DNA of 64,000 nt from Bombardia bombarda (taxonomy: Eukaryota; Ascomycota; Sordariomycetes; Sordariales; Lasiosphaeriaceae): contig JAULSR010000010.1 of assembly GCA_030512295.1 (NCBI GenBank), forward strand, positions 992,001 to 1,056,000, in the 5' to 3' direction. Both the position numbers and the translations under genes were made by a program. Shown here piece by piece: positions 29,856 through 40,563 of the stretch (position 1 is the first letter of the stretch; each line of letters starts with the position of its first letter). A model generated the notes under the pieces. That model did not search any database. It was not told where the DNA came from and was given only the letters and a program-made list of their open reading frames with translations.

Positions 29856-30736
29856 TTTCGGAACTTGGAGGGGGATGGAAGCTGGGGAGGGTGGGATTGT
29901 CGTTTATCGTGGCCCAGGGCTGGTTTTTTTTTTTTTTTTTTTTTCCTCTTGGTTTCCAGAATTGGATTGTTTGGTTCGTATAACAAGAGATTGGAGCTGG
30001 TTGCCCGAGGTTGCTGCTGATGGCAACATGCGTGTGTTTACTCTACCAGGTTGGTTGGACTAGCGCTCGTGACGTAGCCTCTCGCTGGGAAGGGTCTTGG
30101 CTTAAAAAAGGGTCCAAAGTCGTAAAGTCTCTTTTGCGCTTGCCTTGGCGTCTGTCTTTGCATGTTCCTTTGCTCCTCATTAGCTGACGTTTGAAAGCTC
30201 GGCTCGGTAAAACGGCAGGAAGCTGCCGTCTACTTGTTTCTGGGCCGCAGTTTCCTGATAACCACGCTTACCACGGATAACAGGACCCTTGGCGGGTACG
30301 AATCGCAGCACCACCACTTGCCCACCACCCATTGGCTGGCTTCAGGGAAGAGACCCCGGGGGCCTAGACCTCGACTAGCGCAGAGTGGGTTCACCCCCCC
30401 AAGCCCCCCAAATCATTTCTCCCCTTTCCAAGGTTCCCCGACGATCCCCTTCATCGGTTACTTCTTTTAGAAAGGCTGCCTACGTACCTTCCCCCAGGAA
30501 CCGACAAGGCCGAAACCAAACGAACTTGTGAGTTGCCGATCTTTTCTTCATCCGCCATCGATCTACTAAACATAGATAGCGGCGCAGCCACTCAATGTTG
30601 CTGTCAAGAACACACATCAAGCCACACTGAATATCGAAATAACCATCAACCAAACCTAAGAAGAAGAGACAAGATCCCAGCTGAACCCACAGCGTATTCG
30701 CCACCCTCCCTCCCGTCCTCAACCAAAAAAGAGAGA
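29856..30736. other. Divergent promoter region between phosphatase and GST genes
   Basis: Holds a long T tract (about 29,925-29,944) close to the phosphatase start. The right half is pyrimidine-rich, as in fungal leaders. Both neighbours are transcribed away from it, so it probably contains both promoters. No other gene seen. Confidence 0.5.
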
Positions 30737-31902
30737 ATGGTCACCGATCTTCGGCCAAGCCTCCCGCCAACACGGCACTCGTCCCGGCATACGGCGGGCA
30801 GTGATCAATCATGGCATGGCCGCATCGCTCCCGGAGGCATCTTTCCGCCCGAGAAAGGACGCTATCGGCTCTACATTGGTCAGTTATTCCGCTCCTCACA
30901 TTGGATTTCATCCAGGTCAACATATTCACACATCAAGGCTTGCACTGTGGCCCCTTTGCCCACCGGGTGAACCTGGTGCGCCACCTCAAGGGGCTGGAGA
31001 TGATCCTGCCCGTCACGGTGGTGACCCCCTACGCCAACGAGGAGGAGTACGGCGGCAGCGCGCGCAAGTGCCAATGGCAGTTCCCCTGCACGCCCGACGA
31101 CCATGGTTCCGACGACGAGAACCTGGCCGTGGCGGCCAACTCTGACCCCCTGTTTGGCTCGCGCTACCTGCACGAGCTCTACTTCAAGGCGGACCCAAGC
31201 TACCGTGGCCGCTACTCGGTCCCCGTCCTCTGGGACATGCAGGCCAGCACCATCGTCAACAACGAGTCGGCCGAGCTCGTGCGCGATCTGCAGACGGCCT
31301 TCAACAGCCTGCTGCCCGAGCCGCTCAACACGTTTACCCTCTGCCCGCCCCACCTCGAGAACGAGATCGACTGGATCTCGGAGTGGATGCAGCGCGATCT
31401 GCACACGGGCGTCTACCGCGCCGGCCTGGCCAAGACCCAGGAACTCTACGACGCCGCCGTCCCCAAGGTCTTTGCCGCGCTCAATGTGCTCGAAAAGGTC
31501 ATCTACGCCAACGGCGGGCCCTACATCCTGGGCGACACCATCACGGAGCTCGACGTCAGCGCGTACGCGACCCTCATCCGCTTCGACGTCGTCTACGTGC
31601 AGCACTTCAAGTGCAACCTGGGCATGATCCGGCACGATTATCCCCAGATCCAGAACTGGCTGTCGAATCTGTACTACAACGTGCGCGGCTTCAAGGAGAC
31701 GACAGATTTCAAAAGCATCAAGGAGAACTACACCAAGATGAACGCCGACATCAATCCCAGCGGCATCACGCCCATGGGGCCGTATCCCGATGTCGAGGGC
31801 GCCGAGGGCTTCCACGAGAAGGACCTGGAAAAGGTCGGGCTTGGAGGGATTCGGTTGCCGATTGTGTTGAAGGCCGAGGCGGAGCTGGGGCTGGGGTGGT
31901 GA
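30737..31902 (+). CDS. Glutathione S-transferase, GTO/ECM4-like (Xi class, glutathionyl-hydroquinone reductase type)
   Basis: Predicted CDS: 30,737-30,878 joined to 30,938-31,902, 368 residues. The 59-bp intron has donor GTCAGT and acceptor AAG. The N-terminal IAPGGIFPPEKGRYRLYIG is the family hallmark. The thioredoxin-fold active site follows the splice as LHCGPFAHRV, where relatives have C-P-[WF]-A-H-R, so Cys is kept but a Gly is inserted. Then come PVLWDMQASTIVNNESAEL (glutathione-binding loop), the helical C-domain with FDVVYVQHFKCNLGMIRHDY, NLYYNVRGFKETTDF and KENYTKMNADINPSGITP. Such enzymes are cytosolic and reduce glutathionyl-quinones or perform deglutathionylation. Reading is clear throughout. 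A long antisense frame over it is a codon-bias shadow. Confidence 0.9.
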
Positions 31903-32967
31903 TATCTTGTGGTGAAGGAAGGACTGGTTCAATCATCATGGCATGGCGGGCACCTCGTCATGGGAATGAAGTGAAAGCGAAGGGGAACAGGGAAAGCGCG
32001 GCGCGTGCGAAACATTGGCTTGGTCTATTTATCTGCTGAATCTGGCTTTTTGTTTCTTTAAGGAGCTGCGACGTATTTGTAATTTAACTGAAATTTTTTT
32101 TGGGGTGTAAATTCTGTCGATCATCTACGCCCATGACAAATTGAATCTCTGCCATCAATGAATTTGCCTCCTCCTTTCAACCCGACAATTTTGCATTGCT
32201 TTACCCTCATCCAAGATCTGCGAATCTCACGTCCTCGCTCCTCAAAGCCCGCCGCGGCCTCCCGACCGATGACGTTTGTTAAACTCGATGGCGGTGGCAT
32301 GTCGTTTTGTCTTGGCATCCATGCTATGGGTACGCGCAGATCGTGCAGGACCCGCATTCATCGGGAACAGCCAGCCCATTGGCTGCAGGCCCAAATGAGG
32401 GGTCCAAGGGAGGGAGAAAAGGCCCCGCTGTTGGATGTCATCGAGATGGTGGATAGCGGGCTAGGCTGGCCCATGATGCCACTCGGCTCTATCCGTATTC
32501 CGTATCCGTGCATCCGCCGTGACGGATGTGGATTTTCGAAGGTGGTGGATGGATGGATGGATGGGATGGATGGATGGGATTGATGGATATTGGATGGTGA
32601 GATGGGATGACTAACAGCCGCGACTCACCTTACCCACCAACCCTCCATCCAACCCATTGCATCCCACTGAGCGGGGAATAACACAAAGATTAATTTTATC
32701 TCCGACTTTTGTATCCGATTACTGTACTCAAACAGGGCAAGGATTGACACTGTCGCGGCCGTCGCCGGGCCGCACTCTTGCAGGCGGGCGGGCAGCTGTG
32801 CTGACGACGCGATTTGACGCCATTCAGTGCCCGCCCGCCTTATCTCATTCATTCCAGCAGCCATCCGGGACGGTCGGAACCCAAACTTTACTGGTTACAC
32901 AAGTGTCAAGACAAACACACAAATATTGAACAACACCCTTGTTTTTGACAAGACAATATCTCACACA
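31903..32967. other. Intergenic with GGAT microsatellite
   Basis: 32,546-32,600 is a run of GGAT/GGGAT repeats. 32,158-32,583 has an open frame without protein character that includes the repeat. The final 250 bp are the promoter of the VOC gene. Confidence 0.55.
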
Positions 32968-33445
32968 ATGGTCATCCACCACCTCGGTCTCAAGGTGGCC
33001 GCCTCCAAATACGCCGAGGTCCTCGCCTGGTACGAGGCCGCCCTGGCCCCGCTGGGCTACAAGATCGACTTCCACGGCCCCAAAGGCGACGTGGTCGGCT
33101 TCCGCGATGGGGATGGCAATCTGGACTGGTGGGTATACAGCGTCGACGTGGACGAGGTGAATATCAAGATTCATCTGGCTTTTGAGGGCTTTGGTGAGCC
33201 ATTACTCCCACTTTATAGAGACTGAAAGTGTGCTGTTAAAATACTGACATTGGGATGGAAACAATACAGACGAGGAATCAGTCAAGGAGTTTTACAAGGA
33301 GGCCATCAAGGCTGGTGGGACGGATAACGGCGGGCCTGGGCTGAGGGCGCCCAACTTTTATGCGGCATTTGTCCTGGATCCGGTGGGCAACAACATTGAG
33401 GTCGTGTATACGGGGCCAAGTTCATCTGGTTCAAAAAGGGGTTAA
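32968..33445 (+). CDS. Glyoxalase/bleomycin-resistance (VOC) superfamily protein
   Basis: Predicted CDS: 32,968-33,193 joined to 33,270-33,445, 133 residues. The intron (76 bp) has donor GTGAGC and acceptor CAG; splicing joins LAFEGF to DEESVKEFYKEAIK. One VOC domain: MVIHHLGLKVA with His-4/5 as the first metal-ligand-like position, WYEAALAPLGY, and the C-terminal NFYAAFVLDPVGNNIEVVY with the usual DPxGNxxE and its Glu ligand. This is the size and form of small fungal glyoxalase-like proteins. The reaction is unknown; relatives isomerise, ring-open or bind small molecules using a divalent metal. An upstream in-frame ATG at 32,827 lacks coding character. Confidence 0.85.
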
Positions 33446-34931
33446 CTCAGCTTTGGATCCATCCGGGTGTGTCACGCGGCACCGAGTTCTGGATGCCTAG
33501 TCACTGGGATTATTATGGCTGGAGAACGTTGGTCAAAATACTGCGACATGAACCAAGTAAATAATGATGGTGTTAGCGTCTTAGCGTCTGGTTACGGGAA
33601 ATATCATCGTCAGCCACATCAACAACGCCTGGGCTGATCAGGGGAATTGGGTTCGATGCTACCTTTATGAACGATACTTATCTGTAGTAGAGATTTTTAA
33701 AAAAAAAAATTGCCGACAGATAAGCAGCGGCCAGATCCGATTCCGATTACGCCTCAGCTGTGACACGACATTGCCATTTTGCCTAAAGCTTGCCTGTTCC
33801 CCGGGGTCGCTATGGCTCCAATGCCCACTATAGCCCGATCTCGCATCTGGCATCATCCTCCAAAGCCCGACCCAACCCCCGGCGAGGCGAGACCCCTCAG
33901 CTCCAAACACGCTACCCAAGGCAAACCCAAGTCAGCAATTAGATCGTGCTGTGGGATTAAGCGTGACTCTTCGTATTCAGTATTCAGTCCACAGCGCCGC
34001 TAACATGTGATGTGCAGCTCAAATGATGGTCCAAGGCAAATTTCCAATAATTACTGTAGTAAATACATCCCCGCTGAAATCGAAACGTCGGCGACCATTT
34101 ACATGTCCCCATCCCCAGAAATTTAAAGTGAGAAAAATAAGCTCCACTAACAGCAGGACCTTTGGTAGTACTTGAGGTGGTGGTTGTTCCTCGAGGCAGG
34201 AACGATGTTACACAGGTCCTCTTTTGTGCATTTCTGCTTTTAGGTTACCAGCCGTCGTTGCCAAATTCATGCCAAGCACATTGACCAACGTCAGTAGTTG
34301 AGAACTGGACATAGTGTCTGCATGGAATGAAATTAAACCCCGATCGGAACACAGTCAGTCCAAACATATCCCAGAACTATAGTTAACTATATGTGATATG
34401 GGCCTCCCTCTATACTTATGTGGCCCATGGCAGGTCTCACATCTGCCGACACCAGACAAATGGCTGGAACATTTGAAGAGTAAGCAATATCATTCCGAGC
34501 CAACCTGTATCCGGCTTATGAATGCTGAATGCTACCATGTAAGAATGAAGATACGGGCACAAAAGAGAAAAGACTGAAGTCAATATCGGAATGGCATGAT
34601 GCCAAGGATCTAACACCAAACTATCATTAAAATGATTCAGCCATCGATGCATCAACATGTTCTACCTCACACTTGACTGGCTGTGAGAAGCGATGTGAGG
34701 TTGGTGAGAAATGAATTGCAACATACATCACCGGTAAGACGATGATGGCACGGAACAACATCTGAACGGGCGAGATATCTCACTCGGAGACCAGGTATAA
34801 CTACAAGCACGGTGACTCTCGATCCTGATTCCAAGTCCACTAGCCAGACAGCCAGACACTATCAGAGCATCCTCACTCCAACATACCAACACATCACCAC
34901 GAGACTCACCCGTCAACTACCACTAGGCAAA
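33446..34931. other. Intergenic
   Basis: About 1.5 kb with no credible gene on either strand. Several 60-85 codon open frames show no protein features. The region nearest 34,931 (CA/AC-rich, with CACCACGAGACTCACC just upstream) is the leader of the next secreted-protein gene. Confidence 0.5.
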
Positions 34932-35405
34932 ATGCAATTCTCCATCATCCCCGTTCTGGCACTTCTTGCCTCCGCCATGGCTGCTCCTGGCGTGGCTCCT
35001 ATCTCCGAGGACATGGACATGGCTATCCGCACCACCACCGTCGCTGGGACCAGCATCAACGAAGCTGAAGGTACGTGACATCATCACAAACACGCCTACT
35101 CAGAACCAGCTAGAGAGCTGATCAAAATTTACATTCAGTCTTTGCCTTTGCTGCGCCTGCCTCGTGCAAGATCCTCAGCTGCATCAATGTCATCTCTGAG
35201 GCCGTGTGCATCACCGAGGCCATCTCGGATGCCGACTACAAGGGAATCCTCAAGTGCGCGAAGAAGAAGGAGGTAAGTTATCAGTTATGATCCATCTCTT
35301 TGATGTGAGTTCTATTACTAACTACATATCAAACTTTAGCTGTGCGGCTGCGCTGGCTGTTACAACAAGCTGGGCGACTTCCTCGAGAAGTGGGGAATCT
35401 GCTGA
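34932..35405 (+). CDS. Small secreted cysteine-rich protein (effector-like)
   Basis: Predicted three-exon CDS: 34,932-35,070, 35,139-35,272 and 35,340-35,405; 112 residues. Introns have donors GTACGT and GTAAGT and acceptors CAG and TAG. A signal peptide (MQFSIIPVLALLASAMAA) ends before APG. The mature part has eight cysteines in the order CKILSC, AVC, LKC, LCGC, GC and a terminal GIC. The spacing, with mainly helical segments between, recalls the fungal calcium-binding-protein (CBP1-like) family, but I cannot confirm this. Extracellular and likely disulfide-stabilised. Cysteine-rich proteins of this size are often effectors or surface-active molecules; the role is unknown. Confidence 0.8.
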
Positions 35406-36216
35406 GTGCTGGGCAGATGGTTACATTGCCGTTCTCTGAAGGTTGATGGTACAGAGTGTATTCAGCGAGACTTGTTACTTTCTTTGGATGGAACTTTGGT
35501 GTCTTGAACTGCCTAGTCTTGGGTGGAGTGAGTAAGGAGGAATGGCGGTAGGTTACTGCGGTGGTTCATTTTGCATTTTGGACATGTACATTCGTTTAGT
35601 ATTGACCAATCCGACCTACATCTGTCTTTTCCGATTTCTTGTTTTATCTTATGCTGAGGTCCTAGGTGCTGTCAAACTTGCAATCCGTGCAGATCAAAAA
35701 CCAGCCCCCAAACCATCGTCCTGCCTGTCACCGCACTCATTACTCAATATGGGAATAGTATGCATGTATACAATAAGCGAGAGAGATACTGTACGCCAAG
35801 GTCTAGATGAGTCCAATCCAATATCTATGCACCAATAATGGGTTCGGAGCTGAATGATGTTTCAGCGCATAAATACCCCTATTCTGCCGACACTGTTTAC
35901 CGAGCCCCCCTTTTTTGAGTTCACCGGTGCTGAACAAGCGGTCTGCAAAAATACCGCCCGACAATGTCCATGTCGTAAAAGACATAGGCGGGAAATCATT
36001 AAGCGCTCAAACCAGCTGAGTGGGTCAACCAACACATCAACACCACGATAATATAAGCACACATGCAAGCTGTAGGCATAAAATACAACCCTCGTGTAGG
36101 CTGTTGTACTGAGTAAGATGTATATCAGAACCCTCTACCCCCCCATCCTCTATCGAGAAACCAAATTCCCTGCTCTGACAGTCTCCTCACCTATCAATAC
36201 ATAAACTTAACCCACA
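35406..36216. other. Intergenic between two secreted-protein genes
   Basis: No gene seen. Short open frames at 35,542-36,068 on both strands are not protein-like. The last 60 bp before 36,217 are CA-rich leader. Confidence 0.45.
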
Positions 36217-36836
36217 ATGCTCCCAACCCTACCCCTTCTCCTTCTCCCCATTGGGGTGCAAGCACTCGCCCTTCCGAGCCTCGTCAAGGCCACCCATGTC
36301 GACCCATACAACTGCACCGACCGAGCCCTCCACAGCCCATCATGGGACATAACCGACTGGTCGGCTGACTTCTCAACGCCCGCGCTCGGCGACAGCATCA
36401 TCTTCCGGCTACGCAACAACGTCATCGACTTCACGGTGCTGTGCTTCCAGCGCGGCGTCATAAGCCAGTGTTTCTGGGTCTCGGGGGGGACGGGCATTCC
36501 CGAGCTCGACGGCGCGGTGGGGACGTTCTTTTCCTTTGACAAGGCCAGCAACCGGCTGGTTGTTGCGCAGAGTTGGGCGTGTCCTGGACCGGATCCAGGG
36601 ACTGGGTGAGTGCTGACGTCTCTTTTCACTCACCATCTGGTCTGATTCTGGCTGACCTATTTGCTTGGATTATTAGCACATTATACGTCGGGCAAGGAAA
36701 CGCAACAATACTCCCTAACTGCGGCAAAACCGAACAGCTGCCCCCATCAACCATCTGTGGCCCGCGCGGGGGGAATCTGGTGGTTGGAACCCTTGTCTCT
36801 GCACCTCGAAACACTACTGTAGGCCCTACATTGTAG
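36217..36836 (+). CDS. Predicted secreted protein, unknown family
   Basis: Predicted CDS: 36,217-36,605 joined to 36,677-36,836; 182 residues. The intron (71 bp) has donor GTGAGT, branch CTGACC and acceptor TTAG; it joins DPGTG to TLYVGQGNATILP. A signal peptide (MLPTLPLLLLPIGVQALA) is followed by a beta-rich domain with paired cysteines (YNCTD, TVLCFQRG, SQCFWV, WACPGP, PNCGKTE, TICGPRG) and N-glycosylation sequons (NCT, NAT, NTT). The alternating Cys pairs suggest an extracellular beta-sandwich. Same strand as the preceding secreted gene 0.8 kb away, but not similar to it. Function unknown. Confidence 0.75.
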
Positions 36837-37095
36837 GGCCTTTATGACGAGCTGGGTGACTTGGCTTCGCCCCCTGTGAGATGTCCTTGAATTACTCTTC
36901 TTTCTAGCTCAGCACATGCATATACATTACCATTCCATCCACAAAATCAAAACCCGTATGAACTCTCGCGCTTAACATGACCTGTCCAACGTTCATCCAC
37001 AACGGATTTATTTCATATCCCAATCCTTTATTTCAAATCCAGAACAAGTCCCCAAATCCCCATGACAACATCTTACGTCCACTTCCCACACAAAC

Positions 37096-38318
37096 CTACC
37101 CCGAGGCCGACCCGGCCCCCATCTTCGCCGCGGCATTCTTACTCATCCAATCCTCCGTCGGCGGCGGCAACTCTTTCTTCACCGCACAAGCCGAGCAGCT
37201 GACCGACAGCCTTAACTTGTCCGGCGCAAGGTGGGTATAATACGGCTGCTTCTCGCCGCCCCGCGTGCTCGGCTTGCTCCTGCAGATGGTGCACTGCGGC
37301 TCGGGCAGGTGCGCGACAAAGTCGCCCGTCGTGCGCATCGCCCTGAACATATCGAGCGCAAACGCCGGCGGCGCGCCCACCGCTATATCGTCGCCGCCAT
37401 ATTCTGCGGCAGGGCGGTACTCGCCGTCGAGAAACGCATTGAAGGGCGCGTTCTGCAAAAAGTAGAAGCGCGCGGCGTGGATGAAGTTGATGATGACGGC
37501 GCGGATCTGGCTGGCCGGGTTGGAGGAGTTGTTGTAGGCGACGTTGGCGGCAACGTCCTGGTAGATGAGCCGGATGGCCTCGAAGAGCTCGTCGAACCAT
37601 TCTGATGATGGGTGGTACTCGGCGGGGCCTTGCATCTGGAGGGGCGCGAGCTTGCTGTCGAGCTCGGCCTTGAGCGTGTCGAGGGCGATGTCGGCCAGCG
37701 GGGACATGGCGAAGTAGTCTGCGACCGTGTAGACCTCGTAGCAGGTGATGAAGTTTGTGGTGGTGTCGAGTTTGAGGGTGGGGATGTCGCAGACTGTGAG
37801 TAGGGGATTGTTAGCTTAGGAGGAGGGCAAGACCGGATAGGTACCTAGATGGACGCGTTTTACCGCCAGTGTAGATGTAACGAACGACCCAGTCGATGGC
37901 CTCGGGGTAGAAATTCTGGATGTTGACGATGCCCGTCTTGGATTCCTGTGGGGGGTGGGTGGGGGCCACGTCTCAGCACGCCTCGAACCGCATGTTCTGT
38001 ACTTAGGTAGAGAAATCAGCCTCACCTCGAAATTGCCCGTGAGGGCCTTTTCAAACCAGATGCTCCGCGAGCAGAGGATATTCTTGTGGAGATTCCACGT
38101 CTTGTCGCCACACTTTACGGTGACATCTGAGAACAGACCCGACTCTAGGAGCCTGCGATGCGGTGGTTAGACATGCATTCTAATTGGCCGACGCGTGGAG
38201 TCGCGAAATGCGAAATGCGAAATGCGAAATGCCAACCTAGTCATGATGCATGGATGACCGCCTAGCAGGTTAAGTGGTTCACTCACTTTTCATCCGACGA
38301 CAAGAAGCGATTCTCCAT
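37096..38318 (-). CDS. BTB/POZ domain protein (four exons)
   Basis: Predicted CDS on the minus strand: 38,318-38,287, 38,152-38,026, 37,945-37,864 and 37,793-37,096; 312 residues. All introns have GT..AG ends, and the frame closes exactly. Residues 1-100 form a BTB domain: SGLFSDVTVKCGDKTWN, LHKNILCSRSIWFEKAL, IVNIQNFYPEAIDWVVRYIYTG, then the YEVYTVADYFAM helix. The rest (about 200 residues) has the layout of fungal BTB proteins with a C-terminal cysteine segment (QCTICRSK … VSCSACAVKK). BTB domains mediate dimerisation and Cullin-3 adaptor or transcriptional roles; no partner can be inferred. Intron 1 contains a tandem array of an 8-bp unit (GCGAAAT-G) near 38,207-38,232. Confidence 0.85.
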
Positions 38319-38936
38319 CTTGAGCCGACCACGGGGGTGAAGCGACGATGAACGAGGGCCGAACAAAATGTCTGTGTCACGCTGTGATGAGGTTTGATTG
38401 TTGGAAGGTAGAATAAGCATGGGGTGGGCCCGTAGTACGATCCCTGTAATCTCACATTTTTTTTTGGGAGGCTGTGCTGGGCAAGGTACAAAGGTTTGGA
38501 AGCTGTTAAAGGTGATAGTCGAGAGGATGAATTTTGCTGCAAGAAATTAGGCTCTACTAACAGGCTGACGCGGAAAGGTACATCCAGCCTTTCACGCCTT
38601 TGTGGGGCACCCAGCAAGATCTACTCGGAGGAATATAAGGGTTAGGGTGCACAGTTCAATCACTCGCACTCGGACACACTCCTCCGCTACACAATGCAAT
38701 TGTCATGTCTCAAAACAGCAACATGAGCAAAGTATGTCTGTCAAAGAACATCTTGACTGACACTGTTCTCTTGAGAACCGTGTAATAAAGCGACAGTGAC
38801 TCGGGAAACCCCCAACAAAGGATGCAGATTTGCATTTAAGTCAGATTTGCATTTAAGTCGGCTGATTGACCCTCAACTCGAACATTATCATTCAGCCAAC
38901 AAACCATTCATACAAACATCGGAAGACCGCCAACTC

Positions 38937-38979
<43 letters not shown>

Positions 38980-39017
38980 CCACAACAAAACTTCAGGTAA
39001 GTTTTTACTTCAACAAT
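38319..39017. other. Divergent intergenic region with (ACA)n leader repeat
   Basis: Lies between two BTB-type genes transcribed apart. About 38,938-38,985 is a run of some 16 ACA trinucleotides just before the next gene start, followed by a possible 5'-leader donor (CAGGTAAGT at 38,994). It probably contains both promoters. Confidence 0.55.
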
Positions 39018-39935
39018 ATGGCCAATATGCCGAACACTCCGGTGTATAGCGAACAAGATCTCGCCGAGATCACCTCCCTTCGCGCCCAGGTAAGAGCCCT
39101 GGACCCCACCCCTCCCTTCGCGCTGCAAAACCCGGCCGCCATCGCGGCCTTTGGCGAGGACATGCAGGTCTGCCTCGAAGTTACCTTTGACATTCATACT
39201 ATCCTCCTGACTAGCGAGGTAAGTGCCAAAAAGTTCCTTGCTACCTCGCCCGTCTTCGTCTCCATGGTCGAGCAGAGCATCGCCACCGGCGACGTCGAGA
39301 CAGTCAGCGGGCATGGGTGGCCCATGGCGCGCATCCACCTTGCCAGGGACGACGGGGGCTTGTATGATGTCGACTGGGACACGGCGGTGCAGGCGTGGAT
39401 CAACGAACCCCCCGATGCTGATTATGAGATGCGCGACTATGTGGACCCATATTGCTGCATCTGGCGTGCAATTGAGGATTGCACCTTCTATGATGTGAAC
39501 GGAGCAATGAATATGATATCACTTTACTACATCGGTAGGAAGTACCAGATCGTCGGGTTGTGCGAGTGGGCCATAGTTAGGATTTGGAAGGATTGCAAGG
39601 GCTTTTGGGCCGATGCCAAAGGCGTAGCAACCGTCTTGAGGCAAATCATCTCTGGGCTCGGCACACATGACCCGCTGTATCTCTACCTCGCGGGACTGGC
39701 CGCCGACTTGATGCTGCCACCCAAGACTTTCCTTGAACCTGGCCCGTGTCGCCGACATTCTGGACCCTGTTCTCGCGATTACAATTCTTATGTCGCACTG
39801 GTGAGGGATAGTACTTGCCATATCTGGAAGGTTATTTTGGCCACTGGCAACCGCCAATTCACCCTGGATGTTATCCGTCTTGCGACGGAAAAGGCCAGGG
39901 CACGAATGCAACAAGAGACGCAGCCAAGTGCTTAG
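39018..39935 (+). CDS. BTB-like protein, divergent
   Basis: 305 residues from the ATG at 39,018 (MANMPNTPVYSEQDLAEI). An in-frame ATG at 38,796 would add 74 residues, including the translated ACA repeat as polythreonine, and is judged untranslated. The middle shows BTB-like features in degraded form: LEVTFDIHTILLTSEVSAKKFLA, then an acidic insertion, then SLYYIGRKYQIVGLCEWAIVRI, which matches the ADKYxxxxLxxxA helix of fungal BTB proteins. GTAAG words at 39,090 and 39,219 look like donors, but the frame reads through in good style. Divergent neighbour of the previous BTB gene. Function unknown. Confidence 0.65.
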   Translation: MANMPNTPVYSEQDLAEITSLRAQVRALDPTPPFALQNPAAIAAFGEDMQVCLEVTFDIHTILLTSEVSAKKFLATSPVFVSMVEQSIATGDVETVSGHGWPMARIHLARDDGGLYDVDWDTAVQAWINEPPDADYEMRDYVDPYCCIWRAIEDCTFYDVNGAMNMISLYYIGRKYQIVGLCEWAIVRIWKDCKGFWADAKGVATVLRQIISGLGTHDPLYLYLAGLAADLMLPPKTFLEPGPCRRHSGPCSRDYNSYVALVRDSTCHIWKVILATGNRQFTLDVIRLATEKARARMQQETQPSA

Positions 39936-40563
39936 ACACATCTGTTGTTTAGCACTTGGGAGCGCGTTTCTAGTTCCCTCCCCCCCTCCGTACTCAACTT
40001 ATCAATCTAGGTACCTACCTAATAACACTAACAACTTGGTATTCTCCATCTAATATTATTTCTCCCGTATTCGTGTAAAATGACTACCCATTGTGACTAT
40101 GATTGTGCAAATATGTCTCGTGTTGCCAAAATACACAAATGACGACGAGTGATGTCATGTGCATCGAGTACTGGGCTCGGGGTCGGAGCGCGCGATGACC
40201 CGTCGCCTAGAGTCTCAGTCCGTCCTCTTCAAGCCGTTATAGATCTGACTCGCACCGACCCGGTGGATCCGGGCATTCACCTCAAACATTCATTCAAACA
40301 GGTGCTCATTTGGATTGATTGGACCTGAACCGGGTAGCGGACCCGCATTATCCTTGGCGTCCTGCAGAACCAGAACTTGACTGTCTGATGATCTGATCTA
40401 GAAGGTTGGATCGTCGTGCCTTCCCCGTTCTCCTGTTCCTCTCATAAGTGGGGAACACGGTGCATGGTGCCTGCTTCCTATAGCAAAGTTAATTCCCTGA
40501 CCGCCTGAGTAATCGAACAGCAGTGGTTCCTTCTCTGCTCGAATTTCTTTGGAAAAAGCTAAA
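39936..40563. other. Intergenic
   Basis: No gene recognised. Direct upstream region of the cystathionine gamma-synthase-like gene. Confidence 0.45.

Noticed and set aside
29443..30063. 206-codon and 180-codon plus-strand frames over the phosphatase start
   Set aside because: Antisense to the phosphatase and passing through the T tract as a polyphenylalanine run. Not credible.
30880..31932. 350-codon minus-strand open frame across the GST gene
   Set aside because: Sits antisense to a clear GST with full family motifs. The translation is Val/Leu/Gly/Asp-rich with no domain. A product of GC-biased codons.
38796..39017. N-terminal extension of the BTB-like protein through a polythreonine run
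   Set aside because: The polythreonine is the translated (ACA)n leader repeat. A better start with protein-like sequence follows at 39,018.
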